IMG/VR virus record: IMGVR_UViG_3300025276_000245
Coordinates: 1-21,893 of that record
DNA length: 21,893 nt
DNA from: a virus
Reading direction: 5' to 3' (one strand)
Of the stretch, positions 9,030-17,864 are shown piece after piece (the stretch's first letter is position 1; every line of letters starts with the position of its first letter). The position numbers and the translations under genes are program-made. Under the pieces are notes generated by a model. It had not been told where the DNA came from. It saw only the letters and a list, made by a program, of their open reading frames with translations, and ran no database searches.

Positions 9030-12000
9030 TAATTTATTAGTTTAGATTTCCAAATACTATGAGGTATATCTACCTTCTCTGTTTTTACAAAGGTATTAGA
9101 TTTTGAGTTCTTAACCGCCTTTGTATTCCTAATCATTTCATCAAGTAGTCTTTCGTCTAATTCCCTCTGCGTAGTCAACAAGCCTTCAATGTTTTTCTGA
9201 TTTAAACTAATACTAGCTAAAAGAGTTGCGGAATGTAACATACCCGTCAAATCACTAGGATTGTTATTGTTGAACTTTTCAATAGAAGAGAAAATCTCAG
9301 TTCCTTTTGGAAGATTAACAAGTGTATCGGTATCGGGTGTTATACTTATCTCTCCGTCGGGAGTTCTAATAACCTCTCTTTTACCACCGTCTCCTACTAC
9401 CGCTAAACCGTCGTGGTCCATTACCCCACCCTCAGCAAATTGAGGTAAAGGTTGAGCAAGAACAGCTGCGGCTTGTAACGCACCTAAAGAATATACAACA
9501 GGTAGTAGAGGTAAACCAAATACTAAACCAGTTGTAGCAAGAGTTTTACTTGCACTTATAGCTGTGTTTATTGCTATTTCAATTAAAGCGTTTGCTTTGT
9601 TAAATATAGCCTGTTCCCTTTGTACTTTTCTTTTCTTTTTCTCAAGCTTCTGTTTATCCTCTTCCTCTTGTATAGCGAGTAACCTTTTTTGCTCTGCGTC
9701 TCCTTCGGCTAAAGCAAATAGTAAGTTGTACTTTTCTTCCTCAGCCTCAATCTCTGCGTCTATCTTAGCTATTTTACGCTCAAATACAGCGTTACCTATA
9801 TTAGCTAATTCAGAAGCGAATTTACCAGCCCATTCTAAATCCGTCTCGTATTGCTCTCTTTTTTTATCTGGGTCGTCTTCGCTTCCAGGTTTGCTTGCTC
9901 CCGTACTAAGACCCGATTGTAGTCTAGCTATTTCATTTCTAATCCTTTCTACTTCCTCTGTTGATATACCTAGCGTTAGTAATAAAGCTTGATTGTAAGC
10001 TACAAGTATCTTTATTCTTTCGTCGTTGGCATCGCTCGCATTTTTCGTAATATCTTTATCTAGATTCTTTTTTAAAATTGCGTAATCTTTATCAAGCATA
10101 AAGGCTTTTTTCTGAGCCTCGTCCATATCCTTAAACTCTTTTCTAAAAGAGTCTTCAAGTGCCTTTTCTTTTTTATCAAAACCAGCCTGTGTTTTATCTA
10201 ACTTTCTTTTTAAGTCTTTATCTAATTCTTTGTCTAAAAACTTCTCGTGGTCAATTTCAATTTTTCTAACTCTTTTATTATGGTCTAGTAGTAGTAATTC
10301 GTTTTTTTGCTGATTCTCTTTATCTATATCTTGTCTCTGTTTATCGCTTGTAGTTTTTTCTTTTTCTAGTTTAGCTTTTTTATTATTCCAATCAACCTCA
10401 TCTACAAAACGCAAATTTGACACCTTTTTCAAATTCTCTGCGTTATCCTCAGCTAAATCAACTCTCTCTGCGTAGGTTTTCGTATTTGATTCAATCATTT
10501 TTTTATTAAACTCAACCTCTGCCAACAATCTTTCAGCTTTTATCTTTATTTCTAAGTCTCTTATATTTCTTAAAGAACTACCACCGTCGTCTCCACCACC
10601 ACCTATCGGGTCTGCGGATTCCTCAGCCAATAATCTTGTTGCGTTTAGCTTTCCTTGTGCTTTGTTTAATTTCTCTATTAATCCTTCAATTTTAATTTCA
10701 ATATCCCCTGTTGGCTTGAAGCTTGTTAACTTCTTCGACCAAGACATTTTATCGTTGTTTGCTTGAATAGTTTCTAATTCTTTTTTTGCCTCTTTTACCG
10801 CTTCTTCTGCTAGTCTTTTATTTTCTAAAGCCTTTCCAAATGATTTTTGAGCATCTTTTGTTGCAAACTCGTTTACTTCGTCTCTAAATTTTAATTGCTT
10901 TAAATTAGCTTTTCTTGTAGCTTCATCTGCAGTAGCTATCTCTTCTTTTGTTGTAGCTTTCTCTCTAAGTCGCTTTGCTGCATCAAATTCTTTATTTATA
11001 TCCTCTATCTTATTACCTGTTTTTCTAACTGAATCAATCCTAAACTTAGCGTAATCTTCTATCTCGTTTTTTGTTTGAGTAAAAGAGTTTCTAGTTTGTA
11101 ATTGTTCCATTGCTTCGTCTTTATTAAAAAGCATATTACTAGCCTCTACTGCTTCCGTAATATAATCCAAAACACCTTTAAAAAACTTAGATATAACGCT
11201 ATCACTACCTGTTAAGTTTTTAACGTAGTTCTGCCAAGCCGTAGATAATCTATTTTCAGAAGCTACCAAAGTTTCAATCTTATCTACCGTATCTAAACCA
11301 AAAGCAACCTCTACCGCATCGGCAAAACCAGGCAATACCTCAGAAGATATCAACTTTCCTTTTTTAAGTAATTCATCAAGCTGTGGTAAAGTAACACCTA
11401 AACTCGCTGCCATTATACCAAACGCACCTGGTAATCTCTCCCCTAATTGTCTTCTTAATTCTTCCGTAGTTACTTTACCTTTGGAAAGCATTTGTTCTAA
11501 AGCTAAAAATACTCCGCTTAATTCATCAGTCCTAAGACCAAGAACAGCTCCAGCTTTTGCCATTGTTAGAAATATCTTTTGAGTATCTTTCATAACAAGA
11601 CCAGAGTTTCTTGCTGCGGCAGAGAACTTTATAAATCTAGTTGTTGTAGAAACTAAATCTAAACCCAACTCTTTAGAAGTTTCTAACATAAACCTCATAT
11701 TCATTTGAGCCGTCTCTAAAGTCCTAGACGTTTTTTCCATTGCAAACCTAAGAGAATCAAAAGTCTTTGCTAGTGAGAATATCTTTTTTCCAAAGGCTAA
11801 AATACCCGCACCACCTAAAGCTAAACCAAAACTACGCATAGCCGTAGACAATGCTCTTATTACAACTAATGATTTTTTATTAGCAGAGGTACTACTTTTC
11901 GTAGCTTTAGTACTATTTCTCATAGCGGAAATCCTCTTTCCGTTTGCTGAGGTAAGTTTGTTGTTTGCCGTTATAAGTTTATTTATAGATTGAATTTCTT

Positions 12001-12160
12001 TAATAATAGCTTGATTATTATCAACACCGCCAACCTTAGCGTTTGCCCCAGCTTTATTTATTTGAAGTATTTTGTTATGTAATTTATTTAGTTCTTGCGT
12101 AGCTTTTTCAATCTCAGCTATCGCTTTTTTGGAAACTATTACGTCAACTTGTCCAGCCAT
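9029..12160 (-). CDS. Tail tape measure protein
   Basis: 1043-aa protein that sets tail length during assembly. Residues 1-95 are helical and rich in Lys/Asn/Ala. Residues about 112-127 are hydrophobic and Gly/Ala-rich. Residues about 130-290 match the conserved tape-measure N-terminal domain, including TTEELRRQLGERLPGA at 231-246 and the following MAASLGVTLPQLDELLKKG. A long charged coiled-coil region fills about 340-830. A second hydrophobic stretch, roughly 840-905, ends in QFAEGG, followed by a short glycine-rich segment, a layout typical of tape-measure C-termini. By the usual rule of about 0.15 nm per residue the tail would be near 155 nm, so a siphovirus is likely. The gene starts 2 nt after the upstream gene and its stop overlaps the next start. 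Confidence 0.97.
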   Translation of the reverse strand: MAGQVDVIVSKKAIAEIEKATQELNKLHNKILQINKAGANAKVGGVDNNQAIIKEIQSINKLITANNKLTSANGKRISAMRNSTKATKSSTSANKKSLVVIRALSTAMRSFGLALGGAGILAFGKKIFSLAKTFDSLRFAMEKTSRTLETAQMNMRFMLETSKELGLDLVSTTTRFIKFSAAARNSGLVMKDTQKIFLTMAKAGAVLGLRTDELSGVFLALEQMLSKGKVTTEELRRQLGERLPGAFGIMAASLGVTLPQLDELLKKGKLISSEVLPGFADAVEVAFGLDTVDKIETLVASENRLSTAWQNYVKNLTGSDSVISKFFKGVLDYITEAVEASNMLFNKDEAMEQLQTRNSFTQTKNEIEDYAKFRIDSVRKTGNKIEDINKEFDAAKRLREKATTKEEIATADEATRKANLKQLKFRDEVNEFATKDAQKSFGKALENKRLAEEAVKEAKKELETIQANNDKMSWSKKLTSFKPTGDIEIKIEGLIEKLNKAQGKLNATRLLAEESADPIGGGGDDGGSSLRNIRDLEIKIKAERLLAEVEFNKKMIESNTKTYAERVDLAEDNAENLKKVSNLRFVDEVDWNNKKAKLEKEKTTSDKQRQDIDKENQQKNELLLLDHNKRVRKIEIDHEKFLDKELDKDLKRKLDKTQAGFDKKEKALEDSFRKEFKDMDEAQKKAFMLDKDYAILKKNLDKDITKNASDANDERIKILVAYNQALLLTLGISTEEVERIRNEIARLQSGLSTGASKPGSEDDPDKKREQYETDLEWAGKFASELANIGNAVFERKIAKIDAEIEAEEEKYNLLFALAEGDAEQKRLLAIQEEEDKQKLEKKKRKVQREQAIFNKANALIEIAINTAISASKTLATTGLVFGLPLLPVVYSLGALQAAAVLAQPLPQFAEGGVMDHDGLAVVGDGGKREVIRTPDGEISITPDTDTLVNLPKGTEIFSSIEKFNNNNPSDLTGMLHSATLLASISLNQKNIEGLLTTQRELDERLLDEMIRNTKAVKNSKSNTFVKTEKVDIPHSIWKSKLIN

Positions 12161-12162
12161 AA

Positions 12163-12843
12163 TTATCTTTTATTTTTTAATTTCTCAATTTGCTTTTTAG
12201 CATCTTTGGATTTTTCCTCAGCCCTCATAAGCATTGCACACCATTCGATTAAAGGACAAGTATAAACGTCTATTGATATACCGCCTAAACTCTCCTGTAA
12301 AACTAACTTTTCTTTTATTACGTCAAACTTAGCCGTGCTTGTTGTTATTTCTTTAGGCTTTAATACATCTGAGTAATTAGATTTCTTTACGTTTGTCTTG
12401 GTCTTAAATCCTTTAATCTTGGACTTTAACCATTTCAAGTAATCTTCCCTATCTTTTACCGTCTTAATTTCTTTTGTAAACTTGTAACCTTCATCTTCAT
12501 TAAAATATATTACGTACTCTTCAAATAGAACGCTTTTTAGAGGTAATTCTACTATAACGTTAAAACTAGAAGTAAGCCTAAATAGTTTTGTCTCTAAGTC
12601 GCTTATTTCGTTTAATTTTCTATAATACTCAGCAGTTTTAATATCGTTAGTGTACTTTACTCTATCTTCGTAAATCTCTTTATATCTTAATCCTAAACTA
12701 GCTTCTTCATCTTTGCTTATTTTTAAACTTTTATCTCTTCTAAATGAACTATAAAACCACCTCATATCGGTAGTCTCAACTATTTTGTAGAAGTTAAAAA
12801 CAGGCAAGTCTTCAAAACTTAAATAGACTATTGGTTGTTCCAT
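12163..12843 (-). CDS. Putative tail assembly chaperone
   Basis: 226-aa soluble, charged protein immediately upstream of the tape measure (2-nt gap), starting in a TAATG overlap with the previous gene. In long-tailed phages this place is nearly always taken by the tail assembly chaperone, which coats the tape measure before tube polymerisation. The C-terminus, CPLIEWCAMLMRAEEKSKD followed by a Lys-rich tail, is helical. No family motif is recognised, so the call rests mainly on position. Many chaperones make a second product by programmed frameshift. Here an A-AAA-AAT heptamer lies in frame near the end, but a -1 shift there would reach TAA at once, so no extended product is predicted. Confidence 0.88.
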   Translation of the reverse strand: MEQPIVYLSFEDLPVFNFYKIVETTDMRWFYSSFRRDKSLKISKDEEASLGLRYKEIYEDRVKYTNDIKTAEYYRKLNEISDLETKLFRLTSSFNVIVELPLKSVLFEEYVIYFNEDEGYKFTKEIKTVKDREDYLKWLKSKIKGFKTKTNVKKSNYSDVLKPKEITTSTAKFDVIKEKLVLQESLGGISIDVYTCPLIEWCAMLMRAEEKSKDAKKQIEKLKNKR

Positions 12844-13301
12844 TACTTGTTTAAGTGATTTTTAAAAGAGTCTTGTAAATTGGGTTGTATAATATCGTTG
12901 TTTATTACTTTAGCACCCTTTTTACTAACACCTAATAGGTTGTTATTTGTTATAAATCTTGTCTTGCTAGTTAGACCCATTCCTTTACTAAAAAATTTAA
13001 TCTTATTATTTTCGTAAGTTATGAAAATTCCTTTAATAAATTTACCCGTCCAGTTGAAATTATAATTAGCACCCGCAATTTTTAAAGTATTTGCCTCTTT
13101 ACCTTTTCTAAAAGCCCAAGCTTGAGTGTAGGTAGAATAACTACCAACCAACAGGTCTTCACTATTCAAGCCTTTGTCTAAATTATCTTTGTTTAGTTTT
13201 ATAATCTCCTTCTTGTTTTTGCGAACAATAGAGTTTACGGTCTTTTCTACATTGAAAGCCCTTAATCTTTGCTTGTATCTTGCTACGTTCCAATCAGACA
13301 T
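12843..13301 (-). CDS. Putative tail/neck accessory protein
   Basis: 152-aa basic protein, first gene after the terminator that follows the major tail protein, and joined to the next gene by TAATG. The N-terminal third is helical and Lys/Asn-rich. The rest includes NWTGKFIKGIFITYENN and NNNLLGVSKKGAKVIN, then a C-terminal helix ending DSFKNHLNK. It has the size and basic character of small tail-completion or HK97 gp10-like proteins, but I see no diagnostic motif and its position after the tail tube is not the usual one for a neck protein. A second chaperone-like or tail-assembly role is equally possible. It is clearly a real gene given its tight coupling; its function is open. Confidence 0.85.
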   Translation of the reverse strand: MSDWNVARYKQRLRAFNVEKTVNSIVRKNKKEIIKLNKDNLDKGLNSEDLLVGSYSTYTQAWAFRKGKEANTLKIAGANYNFNWTGKFIKGIFITYENNKIKFFSKGMGLTSKTRFITNNNLLGVSKKGAKVINNDIIQPNLQDSFKNHLNK

Positions 13302-13313
13302 TTTATTAGGTTT

Positions 13314-13346
13314 AAAAAAACCCTCTACGGATAGCAGAGGGTTTTT
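13314..13346 (-). terminator. Rho-independent terminator after the major tail protein gene
   Basis: The stem CCCTCT (13321-13326) pairs with AGAGGG (13336-13341) around a 9-nt loop, extended by A/T pairs. On the minus strand it is followed by seven T, and on the plus strand by five T, so it could work in both directions. It lies 20 nt past the major tail stop and 13 nt before the next ATG. Confidence 0.88.
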
Positions 13347-13365
13347 ATATTAATTAAATTAAACC

Positions 13366-14298
13366 CTACGCTACGGTAGCACCTAATTCTGCACTTCTAA
13401 ATAATACTCCTTCCGAGATTACAACCCCAGACTTTTCAGCCGAGTCGTAAGTCTTAACTCCGATAACTCCCGATAAAGACGAAGTAGTTAAAGTATAATA
13501 ACCGCTTCCTTCGTCGGTAGCCGTTACCGATGCTGTAACACCTCCAATTACGGTAGCAAAATCACTAGCACCTAAGCCTTCAACAGGCGTATGTCTATCT
13601 GCTGATAAAAGAACTCTAATTTTCAATTCAGTATCTCCCGCAGAAGGTACTACTGGTCCATTAGCATCTTCAAAAGATAGAGTAACACCGTTTACTCCCG
13701 ATACGTCAGAGATAGGAAATAAATTTGAAGCCAATACAACCGCATAGCTTAAATCAATTTGTCTTCTATCAGTAAGTTGGAAACTTACAGATTTCTTTTC
13801 AGTTTCAGTAGCCGTAGCTGGAACCGTAATAGCTGCCAAAGTCTGACCCGCTGTGAATCCCGTAAAGTCTCCGTTAGAAGTTACTGCGAATTTCCAATTT
13901 CCGTTAACGTCTCCTAGAATCCAACTAAGGTTTCCGAATCCTGTTAACTTAGCCATTTCCTTGTAGTAGTATTGACCTTTTTTCATAGTCAACATATACT
14001 TTGGAAGACCTTTTAAAGTCAAAGACTCTACACCTAAAGGAGAAGTCTCTAAAGTATCTTCTGCGATTGTTGGCTCAGAAGAGAAAGCATCCATTAAAGG
14101 AATTAAGTCTCCGCCTTGAACCATCTTGTCGATATACTCTTGAGTAATATCTGCGTCAGAAGGAATTACAACACCTCTTTTAATACCTAAAGCGTGGATA
14201 ACTAATCCAAACTCGATATCGCAACCTAAGTCGCCCGTGTTAATTGTTTTACCTCCACAACCCGCAGATTTAGAGGCGATAGTGTTTATTACTGCCAT
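13366..14298 (-). CDS. Major tail (tube) protein with C-terminal Ig-like domain
   Basis: 310-aa protein in the head-to-tail order between neck genes and the tape-measure group. Residues 1-195 form the presumed tube domain, with GLPKYMLTMKKGQYYYKEM near 97-115 and GNLSWILGDVNGNWKF near 122-137, a beta-hairpin pattern seen in Bacteroidota phage major tail proteins. Residues about 196-298 form a separate beta-rich domain rich in Ser/Thr/Gly/Val (GVNGVTLSFEDANG to GVIGVKTYDSAEKSGVV), which resembles Ig-like domains appended to tail tube subunits and likely displayed on the tail surface. The gene starts inside the end of the preceding 50-aa gene. A strong terminator right after it fits a highly expressed structural subunit. 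Confidence 0.9.
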   Translation of the reverse strand: MAVINTIASKSAGCGGKTINTGDLGCDIEFGLVIHALGIKRGVVIPSDADITQEYIDKMVQGGDLIPLMDAFSSEPTIAEDTLETSPLGVESLTLKGLPKYMLTMKKGQYYYKEMAKLTGFGNLSWILGDVNGNWKFAVTSNGDFTGFTAGQTLAAITVPATATETEKKSVSFQLTDRRQIDLSYAVVLASNLFPISDVSGVNGVTLSFEDANGPVVPSAGDTELKIRVLLSADRHTPVEGLGASDFATVIGGVTASVTATDEGSGYYTLTTSSLSGVIGVKTYDSAEKSGVVISEGVLFRSAELGATVA

Positions 14299-14441
14299 TT
14301 TAAATAGTTTTTATTGGTTAATAAGTCCGACTGCGCTTTTGTACCCTTGAAAGTATCGCCTACTTTATATAGGTTTCCTTTCATTGTGAATTGAAAAATA
14401 ACTACAAAGGACTTCTTTTTTCTTGTTTTCTTAGTTGCCAT
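14289..14441 (-). CDS. Small 50-aa protein between neck and tail tube genes
   Basis: 50-aa basic protein starting MATKKTRKKK and continuing SFVVIFQFTMKGNLYKVGDT. It overlaps the end of the upstream neck gene by 11 bp and the start of the tail gene by 10 bp, so it fills what would otherwise be a 132-nt gap in a tightly packed operon. The Lys/Arg-rich start followed by a beta-rich segment with a Y.VGD turn is typical of small conserved virion genes, but I do not recognise the family. Its position suggests a minor neck or tail component, or a translational coupler for the tail tube gene. Confidence 0.75.
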   Translation of the reverse strand: MATKKTRKKKSFVVIFQFTMKGNLYKVGDTFKGTKAQSDLLTNKNYLKWQ

Positions 14442-14946
14442 AATTAATATTTTTTAAGCATTTTATACTTGACTTGAATCTAACGTTTATAGTAAGCTGA
14501 ATAGCATCCCATAGGTCGATAGTACCGTTTTTTTCGCTATCGTTAGAGTAATTAGGAAACTTCATAATTTCCCAAGTGTCCTCTGTTCTATCCGTTATCG
14601 AAGATACCGTTATACCGTGTATTAAATTTTCCGTCAAAGGTTGTAATACAACGTCAAAAGAGTTAATATACCTTTGGTCGTTAAACAATTCCTTTCTAGT
14701 TTCTCTAGTCGCAATTATAAAAGTACATTCCTTTATAATTTCTTGACCCAAGCTACCTTCGTATCTATCGGGAGATGGCAATAGCCAAATCAAAGGATAA
14801 GATTCATCTTTTTTTAATTGAATGTATCTATTTAATTCCTTTTCGTCTCCCCAGTGAAATTTAGGTTTAGAACTTAAATTGTCATTTAGTCTGATTTCGG
14901 GTATTGTATTAATAACCGCCCTTAACATATGTTCTACAACTATCAT
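14431..14946 (-). CDS. Putative tail terminator / head-tail completion protein
   Basis: 171-aa protein between the head-tail connector and the major tail gene, overlapping the former by 4 bp (ATGA). A central segment, YPLIWLLPSPDRYEG, is followed by beta strands (TFIIATRETRKELFN) and a long C-terminal beta hairpin region ending INVRFKSSIKCL. An N-terminal helix followed by an alternating beta/alpha body is the layout of tail-terminator and neck-completion proteins (gpU or gp17-like). The position, last before the tail tube, supports the same role. There is no sequence motif that proves it. Confidence 0.85.
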   Translation of the reverse strand: MIVVEHMLRAVINTIPEIRLNDNLSSKPKFHWGDEKELNRYIQLKKDESYPLIWLLPSPDRYEGSLGQEIIKECTFIIATRETRKELFNDQRYINSFDVVLQPLTENLIHGITVSSITDRTEDTWEIMKFPNYSNDSEKNGTIDLWDAIQLTINVRFKSSIKCLKNINYGN

Positions 14947-15599
14947 ATACCTAAAGAGTTTCCAACGTGATAAAACTTAAACCTTAAATTAGGAAAAGCA
15001 GTCTCGTCTTCGTTATTTTTATCTACTAAATACTCATAAAGCGATACGGTTGATTTTTCAGATTCAAACCAATCAATACCAGTAGTTCCTAATCCGTTAA
15101 TATACGTTCTAGGTTGTACTTCGTTTTGTGATTGATATAACTCTATAAATTTTAAACGTGCGGCAATATACTTTGTCGTTCCGTTGTCATTTGTAGCGTT
15201 TTTTGAATCGTTCTTTACAACTCCTGCGGTAGAGAATGTTTCGTTATAATTCCTTAAATATTCTACGTAAATATAAAATGCAATAACCGATTGATTGTTA
15301 AAACCTTTTAGACCGTCCCAGCGTTTTGCAACACCTTGAGAGTTTGTATAAGTTTTACCGTTTACTAAATCCTGCCATTTCTGTTCAGAATTATCGATAT
15401 CAGTTAAAGCGATTTGCAATTCATCGTACAAAACAATTCCAAAAGCATTAAGCAATAACTCACGCTCATATTGAGTAATAAAGAAATCTAAATCACTTTG
15501 ATTCGTTGGAGAACCTTCGGGAGATACATTTACGTCTTTATTATTAGGTATATATAATATACCCTTTTCAAAATTTGTTACGCTTGTTATATTTGCCAT
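14943..15599 (-). CDS. Putative head-tail connector (adaptor) protein
   Basis: 218-aa protein two genes after the major capsid protein. The helical core includes DFFITQYERELLLNAFG and WDGLKGFNNQSVIAFYIYVEY, with a C-terminal strand pair ending FPNLRFKFYHVGNSLGI. A helix-rich protein of about 200 aa directly after the capsid gene is normally the adaptor that docks on the portal, and I have seen this type of sequence annotated as such in Bacteroidota phages. It starts in a TAATG overlap with the 48-aa gene upstream and ends in an ATGA overlap with the next neck gene, so the three are translated together. Confidence 0.85.
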   Translation of the reverse strand: MANITSVTNFEKGILYIPNNKDVNVSPEGSPTNQSDLDFFITQYERELLLNAFGIVLYDELQIALTDIDNSEQKWQDLVNGKTYTNSQGVAKRWDGLKGFNNQSVIAFYIYVEYLRNYNETFSTAGVVKNDSKNATNDNGTTKYIAARLKFIELYQSQNEVQPRTYINGLGTTGIDWFESEKSTVSLYEYLVDKNNEDETAFPNLRFKFYHVGNSLGI

Positions 15600-15745
15600 T
15601 ACTTTTTAGTTTTTGCTTTTGCCGTCTTTTTTGTTTTTACGTCTAGCTTACCAGAGTCTCTAAGGGATTTTGCAACCCCTTTAGATACTCGTTTGGTTTT
15701 TCCGTTAAATGTTATTTCAACGGTATTGTCTTGGTAGAACCCCAT
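15599..15745 (-). CDS. Small 48-aa basic protein following the capsid gene
   Basis: 48-aa protein: a beta-rich front (MGFYQDNTVEITFNGKTKRV), a short helix and a Lys-rich tail (KTKKTAKAKTKK). Its ATG overlaps the capsid stop as TAATG, and its own stop overlaps the next start in the same way, so it is part of a continuous translation chain. Small basic genes after the major capsid gene can encode head accessory or connector proteins, but no known family is recognised. The Lys-rich tail could bind DNA or the inner capsid surface; this is inference only. Confidence 0.8.
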   Translation of the reverse strand: MGFYQDNTVEITFNGKTKRVSKGVAKSLRDSGKLDVKTKKTAKAKTKK

Positions 15746-17019
15746 TATAGTGGAGTTACTTCCTTAGCAATAGATGCCTTATCAGTTGCAAAGTCTCCTT
15801 TTACAAAAGCAGGATAATGGTTAGACTTAACTCTCTGAACTAATCTAGCCTCAGCCAAGATAGTAACAAAGTTTTTAGTGAAATCGTCATTTTCATAACC
15901 GATATCAAAAACTAAAGTCTCTTTGAATCTTACTCCAGCTTTGCTGAAATCTCCAACTAAATACTCTCCTTCGGTAACACCTACGTTTGAAACGATTGGA
16001 ATACCTTTTACAACCGTGTTTGCGTTTGTAGAAAAAGGTGGTAAACGGTAATGTCCGTCATTTCCTTTGTCTAAATCCATTGCTGCAGCATCCGTAGGAT
16101 TCATAACAATATAGTTAGGTTGGAACTGAGCAATCATAACTTGATTAATCGCTACCCTTAACACGTCTGCGTTGTTTGGGTCTACAACCTCGTTAGCTTC
16201 TCCTGTTGCAAAAGAACCAGGTGTAAAAGCAACTGCGTTTAAATTAATACCAGCCAAGTTTTGACCAGTGTTGTCTCCCGTTAATAACTGAGAATCAATT
16301 TTTAAGTTGATTACCTCTGTTAATTCTTGATTGATTTCTGATTCCATTAAAGGAACATCGTCTAGCATCTCTTTAGATACCTTGATAAAAGCGGTAACTT
16401 TACGAACTTGAGCAGAAGCAAGTACTAAATCGAAGTCGATTTGACTTTTCTTTAATCCTTCCCCAGTCATTCCTGCGTCTCCCTCAGCGTTTGCTTGTTG
16501 AACCCATTCCCAAAGATTAGAAGTAATTGAACCTACGTTCACTAAGTCTAAAATAAATGGTTGTCTACGTACAATTCTAGTGATACCAGATTCACGTTCA
16601 GCCTGTGGTATTTGACCAGTTACGTTTGAACCAAGAGTCATATTACCTACTGCCTTTACAGCAAATCTAATATTAAGCTTGTTATCGCCATTCTTCATAG
16701 CTGTTAACTTGTCTTTACTATCAGAAAGTAATTTACTTACTTGTTGCTTCATACTAAGTTTGTTTCCAGCGTTTGCTTCACTTAACTTAGCTACCAAACC
16801 TTCAATCATACCAGCTTGTGCTTTTTGAGCATCTTTTAACTCGGTATTAGAGGTTACTAATTTGTCAATGTTTCCTTTCAACTCAGTTGAGTTGTCAGTA
16901 ATAGCTTTCAAAGTACTAGGATTTACCGTTTTAAAGGCATCAACTAACTTTGAATCCATTTTTTCTCCGATAGAAGATTCTATCTTAGAGATAAGCGCAT
17001 TAAATTCTTGTTCGTTCAT
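15745..17019 (-). CDS. Major capsid protein, HK97 fold
   Basis: 424-aa protein of the Phage_capsid (HK97 gp5-like) family. Residues 1 to about 115 are helical, charged and rich in Lys/Ser/Ala, matching a scaffolding delta domain. Residues about 118-415 carry the capsid body: GITRIVRRQPFILDLVNVG (the start of the N-arm/E-loop region), KVTAFIKVSKEMLDDVPLME, INLKIDSQLLTGDNTG, YIVMNPTDAAAMDLDKG and KGIPIVSNVGVTEGEYLVGD. The delta domain is expected to be cut off by the protease encoded just upstream. Gene order portal, protease, capsid is classic HK97 style, and no separate scaffold gene is present. The stop overlaps the ATG of a 48-aa gene. Confidence 0.97.
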   Translation of the reverse strand: MNEQEFNALISKIESSIGEKMDSKLVDAFKTVNPSTLKAITDNSTELKGNIDKLVTSNTELKDAQKAQAGMIEGLVAKLSEANAGNKLSMKQQVSKLLSDSKDKLTAMKNGDNKLNIRFAVKAVGNMTLGSNVTGQIPQAERESGITRIVRRQPFILDLVNVGSITSNLWEWVQQANAEGDAGMTGEGLKKSQIDFDLVLASAQVRKVTAFIKVSKEMLDDVPLMESEINQELTEVINLKIDSQLLTGDNTGQNLAGINLNAVAFTPGSFATGEANEVVDPNNADVLRVAINQVMIAQFQPNYIVMNPTDAAAMDLDKGNDGHYRLPPFSTNANTVVKGIPIVSNVGVTEGEYLVGDFSKAGVRFKETLVFDIGYENDDFTKNFVTILAEARLVQRVKSNHYPAFVKGDFATDKASIAKEVTPL

Positions 17020-17030
17020 CTTAAAAATGT

Positions 17031-17861
17031 TTAAAATTGTTTGTTATTAATAGCATCTATTATACTGAAAGTGCCTTCTGCGGCTTTCGCTTGAGTGCCC
17101 ATCTTATCTATCATAGATAAAATTGACGGCTCTTTGATGTTTATTGTTGGAGTAATTGGGTTGCTTCCCATTGGTACGGCTGAACCTTCAATTACTTTTG
17201 CTTCGGTAACTACCCAGAAATAACCTAAATCCTCTGCGTCTTTTCGGTTTATTACTTGGTCTATATATTTATCGTAAAAGTTTTTTTCTTTTTCGTATTC
17301 TTCATCGTTTACGGCAAGTTCCATTTTTACGTATCTCATTCCAACCGAATGGTTGTTTACGAAACCTTGCTTGTATTGGTCGAACATATACTTGTTTCTT
17401 GACTCCTTTACGTTTGAATCAAAAACTAAGGCTTGAGTATTTCCTAAAGCATTATACCCTAGTTCCTTCCAAGATATACTTTCTACCGATGCCTTTAAGT
17501 CTTCCCCACTAGCTATGATTTTATCAAAAGAACTTGATTGATGCTCCTGTATATGCATTATTCTTTTATTCTCCTTCAAAGACTTATTCCAAAGACCTGG
17601 TATATGAACGTCTCCGTGTGAGTCTAAAATATTGGTAGTATTAATAACCGCCTTTACTCTAAATGCTTCTACTTGAGCAATTTCACTAGATTCGCTTTTA
17701 TTAGCTTTTCTTAAATCTTTTTGAGTAGATAAAGTAGTATGACCTATACCGTCTGCTAACTTAATAACACTTTTCTTTTGAGTAGTAAGTGTATCTTTGT
17801 TGGCTACTAAAAAAGCAAATAACTCTTTTTTGGTTTCGTAATTTGGTATTTCTAATTTCAT
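17031..17861 (-). CDS. Prohead (capsid maturation) protease
   Basis: 276-aa member of the HK97-type prohead serine protease family (peptidase S78/U35 type), which processes the capsid delta domain inside the prohead. Residues about 60-235 form the protease domain: a first strand region around FRVKAVINTTNILDSHGDV, His107 in HIQEHQSS, Ser172 in NNHSVGMRYVKM, and the terminal EGSAVPMGSNP motif at 225-235. His107 and Ser172 are the likely catalytic pair. The first 55 residues are a charged helical extension. The gene lies 11 nt upstream of the capsid gene and downstream of the portal, as expected. Confidence 0.95.
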   Translation of the reverse strand: MKLEIPNYETKKELFAFLVANKDTLTTQKKSVIKLADGIGHTTLSTQKDLRKANKSESSEIAQVEAFRVKAVINTTNILDSHGDVHIPGLWNKSLKENKRIMHIQEHQSSSFDKIIASGEDLKASVESISWKELGYNALGNTQALVFDSNVKESRNKYMFDQYKQGFVNNHSVGMRYVKMELAVNDEEYEKEKNFYDKYIDQVINRKDAEDLGYFWVVTEAKVIEGSAVPMGSNPITPTINIKEPSILSMIDKMGTQAKAAEGTFSIIDAINNKQF

Positions 17862-17864
17862 AAT

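Noticed and set aside
9261-9992. Plus-strand frames at 9261-9443 and 9564-9992 inside the tape measure gene
   Set aside because: Low-complexity Ser/Leu/Phe-rich translations opposite the strongly supported tape measure protein; no start context or family resemblance.
12163-12190. Programmed -1 frameshift at the A-AAA-AAT heptamer near the end of the putative tail chaperone gene
   Set aside because: After a -1 slip the next codon is TAA, so no extended product would result.
13327-13335. Similarity of the terminator loop to the upstream motif TATCCGTAG
   Set aside because: Only 9 bp, within a hairpin loop and not at the usual distance from a start codon; likely coincidence.
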